Origin: Acidobacteriota bacterium
Lineage (GTDB): Bacteria; Acidobacteriota; Terriglobia; Terriglobales; Acidobacteriaceae
NCBI GenBank assembly: GCA_021851625.1
Contig: JAJZCX010000087.1
Location: forward strand, 1 to 6,661
Direction: 5' to 3'
DNA: 6,661 bases
In this document: piece after piece, positions 1 through 5,197 of the stretch
How positions within the stretch are numbered: the stretch's first letter is position 1
How the letters are laid out: each line of letters starts with the position of its first letter
Notes under the pieces: model-generated
What the model saw: only the letters and a program-made list of their open reading frames with translations
The model's database searches: none
Told to the model about the DNA's origin: nothing
Position numbers and translations under genes: made by a program

Positions 1-1013
1 TTACCGCCAAATGCGCTGATAAAATATCCCTCCCCGGCGAGCGCGGCTGCCTCACCGGCAATATCCCCGGAAGCAACAATGGACGCCTGGGCATCATACA
101 CAGTGGAAGTATCGCCTTGCCATCCGTATGATATTAAATTCGCATTGCCATTTCCATCAAAGGATACGGCAGTGACTATCCTGCTCTCTTGTCCATCTTG
201 TGCAATTGTGGACTGTATCTGTGAAGAATTAACCACCTCCAGCCTATAGTCAAAGCCGCCAAACTGGGTAGATGTAATCCAACTAAATGCAGCTTCATTG
301 TATGGTGATTCCAAATCTAATGAATTTATAACGACATTTGTCGATATTGTTGCATTAATTGTGGATTGGAATTGTTGATATGTTAACCCAATATAATAGA
401 TCGATAGGTTGGGTGATTGCGGCGGAAGAATATATGTTGACATGCCCCATCCACACCCACCAGCGGCGGAACAATTACCACCCCCAATAGTTAGGGGAGT
501 GCCTAGCGAATTGGGGAATCCAAATTCAGATGGCCCGGGTAAATCTGTAGCAAGTCCACCATCCATGTATATACCTGCAGTGTCTATTTGTTGCCATGAC
601 AAATACCGTAAATCTCCAGCTTTAGGACTCCTCGGCCCTGCACTCAGCGTTGCTGTTCTGCTTTGTACGCTTCCCGTAGCGTTACTTACTGAGACAGAAT
701 ACGATCCTACATATATGGTGTATGCCTGCGCTTCTACTATTGAAGTCGTGTAACTCGGCCCCGTTGCCCCCGGAATCGTACCGCCGTTGACACTCCATTG
801 ATACTGAAGCTGGGGCCCGCCTGTTGCGATTACGCTATACGTAGCTGTACTGCCAATCGGTACTGTCTGGTCGGCAGGCTGCACCACAATTGAAGGTGGA
901 GTGTTGGGAGAATTTTGTGTCGTATTTAATGGTGCCGAACCGCCGCATGAGGATATGGATTCCATAATCAACAATAAAGCTGCTGCAACTATTAATTTAA
1001 AATGTAACTGCAC
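1..1013 (-). CDS. Ig-like domain lipoprotein, C-terminus cut by window edge
   Basis: Open for 337 codons from a GTG at 1013-1011 to the left edge with no stop, so the C-terminus is missing. Seen: residues 1-22 form a signal peptide with Lys6, then a hydrophobic run (LIVAAALLLIM), ending in ISSC. This fits a lipobox with lipidated Cys23, although Glu18 close to the cleavage site is unusual. A low-complexity Ser/Asn/Thr/Pro tether follows to about residue 39. Residues 40-125 look like one Ig-like domain (PPSIVVQPADQTV, then QYQW at 70-73, ending VSVSNATGSVQ), a style common in acidobacterial surface proteins. Residues 126-337 match nothing I recognise; they include Cys181 and Cys187, which could pair. 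Predicted location is a membrane-anchored envelope protein; binding partner unknown. Base composition is far more AT-rich than the neighbours (301-360 holds 16 G/C in 60; 2881-2940 holds 41 in 60), which suggests transfer. An ATG one base upstream of the GTG hits a stop after seven codons, so it is not the start. Confidence 0.82.
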   Translation of the reverse strand, partial: MQLHFKLIVAAALLLIMESISSCGGSAPLNTTQNSPNTPPSIVVQPADQTVPIGSTATYSVIATGGPQLQYQWSVNGGTIPGATGPSYTTSIVEAQAYTIYVGSYSVSVSNATGSVQSRTATLSAGPRSPKAGDLRYLSWQQIDTAGIYMDGGLATDLPGPSEFGFPNSLGTPLTIGGGNCSAAGGCGWGMSTYILPPQSPNLSIYYIGLTYQQFQSTINATISTNVVINSLDLESPYNEAAFSWITSTQFGGFDYRLEVVNSSQIQSTIAQDGQESRIVTAVSFDGNGNANLISYGWQGDTSTVYDAQASIVASGDIAGEAAALAGEGYFISAFGG

Positions 1014-1019
1014 ATTAAT

Positions 1020-1023
1020 CTCC
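1020..1023 (-). promoter_or_regulatory. Ribosome binding site fixing the GTG start of the lipoprotein gene
   Basis: On the minus strand GGAG stands six bases before the GTG at 1013. This spacing, plus the signal peptide that begins right after it, decides the GTG start over the overlapping ATG in another frame. Confidence 0.6.
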
Positions 1024-1028
1024 AGATA

Positions 1029-1056
1029 TATATATCAAAGCTAACCATCCGATCAA
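1029..1056 (-). promoter_or_regulatory. Candidate sigma70-like promoter of the lipoprotein gene
   Basis: On the minus strand TTGATC (1056-1051), a 16-base spacer and TATATA (1034-1029) each match four of six consensus bases. The -35 box lies inside the outer arm of the large inverted repeat at 1049-1094. A start 6-8 bases downstream of the -10 box would fall on the ribosome binding site, which argues against it unless the next register of the TATATAT run, or another promoter, is used. Confidence 0.22.
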
Positions 1057-1094
1057 TCAGCCCACATCGGTACCGATGTGGGCGGGTTGATCGG
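1049..1094. repeat. 46-base near-perfect inverted repeat (operator or structured element)
   Basis: A fully symmetric structure in the gap between the Rieske stop and the lipoprotein start. The core, 1061-1082, is a perfect palindrome with 11-base arms (CCCACATCGGT and its complement) and no spacer. Four bases follow on each side that pair at the inner position, mismatch (A opposite G) at the next, pair at the third, and wobble (T opposite G) at the last. Eight more perfect bases follow (CCGATCAA at 1049-1056, TTGATCGG at 1087-1094). Neither strand has a T-run right after it, so it is not a typical intrinsic terminator. It also lies beyond a better terminator for the Rieske gene. Its place just upstream of the lipoprotein gene suggests a binding site for a dimeric regulator or an RNA hairpin in the leader; both are inference. 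Confidence 0.75.
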
Positions 1095-1117
1095 TAATCA
1101 CGCACGGAATGCTGGAA

Positions 1118-1142
1118 CTAAAACCGCAGCTTCTCAGCTGCG
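1118..1142 (-). terminator. Intrinsic-terminator-like hairpin after the Rieske gene
   Basis: On the minus strand CGCAGCT, a GAGA loop and AGCTGCG form a 7-base-pair GC-rich stem (1142-1136 and 1131-1125), followed by GTTTTAGTT. GAGA is a GNRA tetraloop. The Rieske stop codon TGA (1136-1134) lies at the stem-loop junction and loop. The T-run is short, so efficiency is uncertain. Confidence 0.5.
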
Positions 1143-2408
1143 CCAGCGCAGCGTGACTGGGCCGGAGAGTGGATGCACAAATTTTTCTCCGTGCGCGGCC
1201 TGCAAGCGTGCCTGTTTCAGCGCGAAGTACCACTTGGCCGGACGGTCGGCGTCATCAATCAACATGAGCGCCGGATTGTTGCGCAACCCCTGGGCCTGCT
1301 GCACCATGGTGATGCGATCCTGCTCCACAAAGCGCGCGCCAAAGAACTTCGCAATCGCGGGCACCAGAGGAACGTTGTAGAAAATATTCCACGCGGCCAC
1401 CACGTCAATGCGGCTGTGCGTTGCCGTCACCGGCGTCACCGTTGTCAGGCTGCTGAACCATTTGTCGCCGCAGCGGATCGTCTCATAGCGTCGGTTGGGC
1501 AGCACAAAATCGATCGTTGTCGTGATCGGCTCGCCATAGACGCCGAGCAGTTTGTACGGAGCGCTGTTGCCAGAGGGCGCGTGCGCCGTCATGCGAAAGC
1601 CTTGCGGAATCGGCTCGAATCGCTTTTCTTTTTCGTGGATGCTTTGCTGCGTGCGCCACCACCACGATTGATGCACGAACGGCCCATGCGCTGGATCCAT
1701 CAGGCCGATGATGCCATGATCGACGTTGCAAGGCAGGTCTGCGACCAAGTGCGCCGTGCGATAGCGCTCGCTGAACTTGGACAGCTTCGGCGGCGCGGGC
1801 AGCTTGGCGCTGTCACTCTTGCGGCCTGCGCCGGGCGCAGGCATGTATACCCAGGCATAGCCATCCTGTTCGCGGCAAGGGTAGGCTGTGGCGAAGATGC
1901 GGCTGCAATCGAGCGTGTCGTGCTGCGTGAGCGAGGGAATCTGCTGGCACTGGCCGCTGACCGGCGCAAAGCGCCAGCCATGATATTTGCAGGTGACCGA
2001 CTCGCCATCAAAGCCGCCGCAGGAGAGCGGAATGCCGCGGTGCGGGCAACTATCGCGCAACGCGAAGAGTTCGTCATTTTCTGTGCGCCCCAACAGTAAG
2101 GGAACGCCCAGCAGCAGTGCCGTCGCCGTCCGCCTGCCGCGCAATGGTTCGCTGCGCAGGGCCGGGTACCAATCGTCGTAGAGCAATGTTGCGGGCGGCG
2201 GCCCGGACTCTTGCACCGTTGCCGTGACCACCGGCAGAGGAACCATCGGCGCGCCTGCATGGGCGACCTGCGCGGGAGGGTCAGCCTCAGCACGATGTTC
2301 GGCGCTGAACTGTTGCGCAGCCCGGCGCGACGGAAAGCTGCGCCGAACGCGCTTGCCCGCTAGCATGTAATCGACCTCGTAACTATTGCCCCGCTTGCGA
2401 ATTCTCAT
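1134..2408 (-). CDS. Rieske non-haem iron oxygenase with integrase-arm-like N-terminus
   Basis: 424 residues. Seen: a Rieske [2Fe-2S] centre, Cys121-x-His123 and Cys140-x2-His143, sixteen residues apart. Then comes the catalytic iron motif Asp238-x2-His241-x4-His246, with Asp364 (EQDR) as likely third ligand. This is the layout of oxygenase alpha subunits of the single-component-oxygenase type (VanA, pheophorbide a oxygenase, choline monooxygenase relatives). Such enzymes add oxygen to a substrate using electrons from a separate reductase, which is not in the window. No signal peptide is seen. Residues 1-42 are odd: they begin MRIRKRGNSYEVDYML and read like the arm DNA-binding domain of tyrosine integrases, joined by a Pro/Ala-rich linker (43-75). 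The start with GAGG eight bases upstream favours the long form; Met55 has only a weak site. The gene follows the glycosyltransferase after 18 bases, so a lipid substrate is plausible (inference). Fold certain, substrate unknown. Confidence 0.88.
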   Translation of the reverse strand: MRIRKRGNSYEVDYMLAGKRVRRSFPSRRAAQQFSAEHRAEADPPAQVAHAGAPMVPLPVVTATVQESGPPPATLLYDDWYPALRSEPLRGRRTATALLLGVPLLLGRTENDELFALRDSCPHRGIPLSCGGFDGESVTCKYHGWRFAPVSGQCQQIPSLTQHDTLDCSRIFATAYPCREQDGYAWVYMPAPGAGRKSDSAKLPAPPKLSKFSERYRTAHLVADLPCNVDHGIIGLMDPAHGPFVHQSWWWRTQQSIHEKEKRFEPIPQGFRMTAHAPSGNSAPYKLLGVYGEPITTTIDFVLPNRRYETIRCGDKWFSSLTTVTPVTATHSRIDVVAAWNIFYNVPLVPAIAKFFGARFVEQDRITMVQQAQGLRNNPALMLIDDADRPAKWYFALKQARLQAAHGEKFVHPLSGPVTLRWRS

Positions 2409-2416
2409 CGCGGCAT

Positions 2417-2420
2417 CCTC
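2417..2420 (-). promoter_or_regulatory. Ribosome binding site deciding the long Rieske start
   Basis: In the 18-base gap after the glycosyltransferase TGA, minus-strand GAGG stands eight bases before ATG 2408. Two other ATGs in this gap (2422 and 2416) run into a TGA after six and four codons. This site is the main evidence that the integrase-arm-like N-terminus is translated. Confidence 0.55.
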
Positions 2421-2426
2421 ATTGCC

Positions 2427-3602
2427 TCACCCTGCCTGCACCAGTTTGCCATTCAAGAGCCGGTAGCGCTCGCCGCGCCACACAATGCAGTCATCGGCAA
2501 AGCTCCAAACCCAGATGAGCAGCGCAATCAAATCGCGCAGCGGCAGCAGCCACAAATGGCGCAGCACGCCACGATCACGCAGCAGGCCCACACCCACCGA
2601 GAGCGCCACAGCTACGCGCACCAACAAGAGCAAGCTGAACAGCGCAAGGCTGTCGATGGAACCAGCGTGCGCCAGCACATTCAACAGCGCCCAAGCCAAG
2701 CCAAAGGTGACGCCCATGCCCAGATACCCAGCCTTGCGCGCATCGCGCAGATTGCGCGCCCAGCGGAGTTGATGCTCCCAAAACTGGCCGAAGCGATAGG
2801 CGGGAACGCTGGTCTCCACCACCTCTCGGCTCAGCACCACGCGATAGCCAGCCTTGGCGATGCGCGCGCCCAGTTCGTAGTCGTCGCCCAGATATTCGGC
2901 CAGCGGCTCCAGTCCGCCGATGGCATGGAGCGCTGCGCGTGTTACGGCCAGCGTGGAGCCAAGCCCGAAGTTCAGGCCATTCTCCATCCACCGCGCGACC
3001 AACACGCCGGGCATAAAATCCGTGCTGATGCCAAGCGCCTCCAAGCGCGAGCCAAGCGTTGCGTGCGAGCGGCCTCGATACAGGGCCGTCACCATGCCCA
3101 CGGGTCGGCGGCCAGCGCGTGCGGCGGAAAAACGCTGCATGACATTCCGCAGATAGTGTGGCGAGACGCGAATGTCGCTGTCGTTGATGAGCAGATGATC
3201 GTAGCGCGCTTCGGGCAGCATCTGCGCCAGCGTGCTCACCTTGCCGTTGGGGCCAAGCACCTGCGGACACACCAGCAAGCGGATGGAGACGTCGGGAAAC
3301 TCCGCGCGCAGGCGCTCGATGATGGGTACAGACGCATCTTCCAGACTGCGCACGCCAAAGAGAATCTCATACTCGCCGGAATACTCTTGTCGGCAATGGC
3401 TGGCGAAGTCCTTATACATGCCGGGATCGACGCCTTTGAGTGGCTTCAAAATGCTGACGCCGGGATAGGTGGAGGGTTGCGGCGAGCGCTGTGCGCGACC
3501 ATAGGCGCGCGCAGACCACAAGGCCAACAGGCTGTAAGCCAGGCCAGCGAGCGTGAGAATCGTTGTGGCGTCAGCCACCCAGCGTGCAAGAAGCATCCGC
3601 AC
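2427..3602 (-). CDS. hpnI: GT21-type membrane glycosyltransferase, HpnI/ceramide glucosyltransferase-like
   Basis: 391 residues from GTG 3602, or 389 from the ATG at 3596; an in-frame TGA at 3608-3606 rules out longer forms. No good ribosome binding site precedes either start. Seen: an N-terminal membrane segment (about 13-31), then a GT-A domain with KPLKGVD at 53-59, the metal-binding DSD at 141-143, GLGSTLAVTR at 213-222, GDDYELG at 239-245 and QLRW at 278-281. Three hydrophobic segments follow (about 293-316, 318-342, 350-370), then a C-terminal WRGERYRLLNGK. This is the arrangement of family GT21, which includes ceramide glucosyltransferase and HpnI. HpnI adds N-acetylglucosamine from UDP-GlcNAc to bacteriohopanetetrol at the inner membrane, and the length fits. 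The HpnI name is my best guess; a (glyco)sphingolipid enzyme is the alternative. The Rieske gene follows 18 bases after the stop, implying one transcript. Confidence 0.85.
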   Translation of the reverse strand: MRMLLARWVADATTILTLAGLAYSLLALWSARAYGRAQRSPQPSTYPGVSILKPLKGVDPGMYKDFASHCRQEYSGEYEILFGVRSLEDASVPIIERLRAEFPDVSIRLLVCPQVLGPNGKVSTLAQMLPEARYDHLLINDSDIRVSPHYLRNVMQRFSAARAGRRPVGMVTALYRGRSHATLGSRLEALGISTDFMPGVLVARWMENGLNFGLGSTLAVTRAALHAIGGLEPLAEYLGDDYELGARIAKAGYRVVLSREVVETSVPAYRFGQFWEHQLRWARNLRDARKAGYLGMGVTFGLAWALLNVLAHAGSIDSLALFSLLLLVRVAVALSVGVGLLRDRGVLRHLWLLPLRDLIALLIWVWSFADDCIVWRGERYRLLNGKLVQAG

Positions 3603-3686
3603 ACATCATAAACCGGATACGCACTCCTGCATGAGATTTTTGCTCGGTTGGAACAGAAAGAATAGGAATGGGCTGTGGTTGTCGGA

Positions 3687-3713
3687 AAAGCACGCGCGCG
3701 CTACTCGTAGCGC
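3687..3713 (-). terminator. Possible terminator after the second permease gene
   Basis: Minus-strand GCGCTAC-GA-GTAGCGC (3713-3698) is a perfect 7-base-pair inverted repeat, in practice six pairs with a CGAG loop. TTTT follows eight bases beyond it (3689-3686). The permease stop TAG (3703-3701) lies in the downstream arm. If it works, the glycosyltransferase-Rieske pair has its own promoter in 3603-3686, where I see no clear one. The distance to the T-run makes it a weak call. Confidence 0.35.
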
Positions 3714-4957
3714 AGCGCCTCGATCGGGTCGAGATTGGCCGCCTTCCACGCCGGATAGATGCCAAAGACCAAGCCGATGCCGCAGGAGATGACAAAGGCC
3801 GCCAGCACCCAGGCACCGGAGAGCGTCGTCTGAATCGTCGCAATCGCCATGCGCAGCACCAGCGTCAGCAGAGCGCCCACGACGATGCCCAAGATGCCGC
3901 CGACCGCGCAGAGCGTTATCGCCTCCACGGTGAATTGCAGCAGGATATTGCGCTTGGTGGCCCCAATGGCCTTGCGCACTCCAATCTCGCGCGTCCGCTC
4001 TGTGACGCTGACCAGCATGATGTTCATTACGCCCACGCCGCCGACAATTAGCCCTACGCTGGAGACGGCGAACATGAACAGAAAGAGTCCGCCGGTAATT
4101 TGGTTCCAAAGTCGCGTGATGGAATCTGGGCTGAAGATTTCAAAGTCATCCGGCTTGTCTGCGCGCACCTTGCGCATCCGGCGCAGCACCTGCTCCACTT
4201 CATCGGAGACAAGCTGCTTGTTCTCCGGCTTGTCGTACTTCACCGTAATCCAGACATCTTTTTGTTCGGGATGAATCTTGTGAAAGGTGCCCAAAGGAAA
4301 CATGGCGATGTTATCCTCTGGATTCTTTCCTCCGCCAAAGGGAGACTTCTGTTTGCCCAGCACCCCAATTACGGTGAACACGTCGCCATAAACCTGCACC
4401 TCTTTACCAATAGGGTCCTCATTGGGAAAGAGTTGCTCGGCAGCATCAGAGCCCAATACCACCACATTCGAGCTGTGCTGCTCCTCATAGTCCGTATAGA
4501 AGCGTCCGCTCTTTATATCTAGATCGTTGGTGCGGCGCATATCCTCTGTATTGCCCTGGAGGATGGAGTGCTGTACTTTGCGATCTTTATATTTGATGGA
4601 GACATTGCCGAGATTGAGATTGAAGTCTTCATAGCGAATGCCCGGATCCACGGCGACCACATGAGGCAGGTTCTTCATAGCCATTGCCTCTTCATAGGTC
4701 AACTGCTTGCGCGCCAGCATCGCCACGGTGGGGCGAACGCCAACAACAGGATAACGGAAGATCCAAAGTAAGTTGGTGCCGTAGGACTCCACCAGCGAGC
4801 TGATATTGCGATCTAATCCGTTGATGAAGGAAGAAATCGTGATGACCGTGGTGACGCCGATGACGATGCCCAGAATCGTCAGGCCGCTGCGCAGCCGATT
4901 CGTGCGCAGCGTCTCCAACGCCATCCGTACCGCTTCTTTGGAATCCCGCAATCGCAT
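3701..4957 (-). CDS. MacB/FtsX-family ABC transporter permease (downstream paralog)
   Basis: 418 residues from ATG 4957, with AGAGGTG ending five bases upstream (GAGG seven bases from the ATG). Seen: a cytoplasmic N-terminus, first membrane helix at about 24-46 (LTILGIVIGVTTVITI), a large extracytoplasmic domain at about 50-285 of the MacB periplasmic-core type, then the FtsX-type domain with three helices (about 288-316, 340-368, 381-401). The family signature ERTREIGVRKAIGA is at 320-333, and the ending is YPAWKAANLDPIEALRYE. In MacB this fold couples ATP hydrolysis in the cytoplasm to motion of the periplasmic domain that drives export or pulls lipoproteins and peptides. No nucleotide-binding domain is fused and none lies in the window, so an ATPase must come from elsewhere. 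It is a tandem paralog of the gene at 5198-6424 and the pair could form a heterodimer. Cargo unknown. Confidence 0.92.
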   Translation of the reverse strand: MRLRDSKEAVRMALETLRTNRLRSGLTILGIVIGVTTVITISSFINGLDRNISSLVESYGTNLLWIFRYPVVGVRPTVAMLARKQLTYEEAMAMKNLPHVVAVDPGIRYEDFNLNLGNVSIKYKDRKVQHSILQGNTEDMRRTNDLDIKSGRFYTDYEEQHSSNVVVLGSDAAEQLFPNEDPIGKEVQVYGDVFTVIGVLGKQKSPFGGGKNPEDNIAMFPLGTFHKIHPEQKDVWITVKYDKPENKQLVSDEVEQVLRRMRKVRADKPDDFEIFSPDSITRLWNQITGGLFLFMFAVSSVGLIVGGVGVMNIMLVSVTERTREIGVRKAIGATKRNILLQFTVEAITLCAVGGILGIVVGALLTLVLRMAIATIQTTLSGAWVLAAFVISCGIGLVFGIYPAWKAANLDPIEALRYE

Positions 4958-5007
4958 CGTGTCACCTCTATCGCTGTTCGCATGAGAAAACTACTTTCCC
5001 ATCCGAT

Positions 5008-5124
5008 TTGTCATTCCGAGTGAAGGTTGCGCAGCAACCGCAGCCGAGGAATCTGCGGCACTCTGTACACCGAGAAAGACAACCGCAGATTCCTCGCCTC
5101 GCTTCGCTCCACTCGGAATGACAA
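5008..5124. repeat. Large BIME/MITE-like palindromic intergenic repeat
   Basis: Two nested perfect inverted repeats fill the gap between the permeases. The outer arms are TTGTCATTCCGAGTG (5008-5022) and its complement (5110-5124). The inner arms are CGAGGAATCTGCGG (5045-5058) and its complement (5083-5096). The left flank holds its own hairpin, GGTTGC-GCA-GCAACC (5025-5039). The right flank (5097-5109) contains GCTTCGC, and the central loop is 5059-5082. A 9-base direct repeat CAACCGCAG occurs at 5035-5043 and 5080-5088, allowing alternative pairing. No frame across it looks like a gene. I associate similar GTCATTCCGAG/GAGGAATCTGCGG units with dispersed intergenic repeats in acidobacteria. 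A non-autonomous element moved by a REP-type transposase is a plausible origin, not shown here. Confidence 0.75.
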
Positions 5125-5169
5125 GGCGCTGCTCTTGCGCACTGTACATACCTGACGTTGAGCGCCTTG
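5122..5169. repeat. 9-base inverted repeat downstream of the upstream permease gene
   Basis: CAAGGCGCT (5122-5130) and its complement AGCGCCTTG (5161-5169) bracket 30 bases, 28 bases past the permease stop. No T-run follows on the minus strand. Its CAA overlaps the outer end of the large repeat at 5008-5124, so it may be part of a bigger folded region or of the sequence the repeat entered. Confidence 0.35.
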
Positions 5170-5197
5170 CAACATGAAAAATTCTGCCGCTGGCCTT

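Noticed and set aside
409..753. Plus-strand open frame within the lipoprotein region
   Set aside because: The minus-strand frame is open across the full 1013 bases with a signal peptide, a lipobox and an Ig-like pattern; the plus-strand product shows nothing recognisable.
1049..1094. The large palindrome as the Rieske gene's intrinsic terminator
   Set aside because: No T-run follows on the minus strand, and a better hairpin with TTTT lies closer to the stop codon.
1173..2099. Plus-strand open frame of about 308 codons opposite the Rieske gene
   Set aside because: Antisense shadow; the minus strand holds the intact Rieske and iron-binding motifs.
2244..2246. Met55 as the true start of the Rieske protein
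   Set aside because: Only a weak AGG lies upstream, whereas the Met1 start has GAGG at eight bases and follows the previous gene closely. Kept as an alternative, not as the call.
2556..3611. A long plus-strand open frame of about 350 codons
   Set aside because: It lies wholly opposite the glycosyltransferase gene. Its product is rich in Arg, Ala, His and Gln with no domain pattern, typical of the antisense of GC-rich coding sequence.
5008..5124. CRISPR repeat or tRNA-like structure in the gap
   Set aside because: There is only one palindromic unit, with no regularly spaced repeats, and no cloverleaf with conserved T-arm or D-arm bases.
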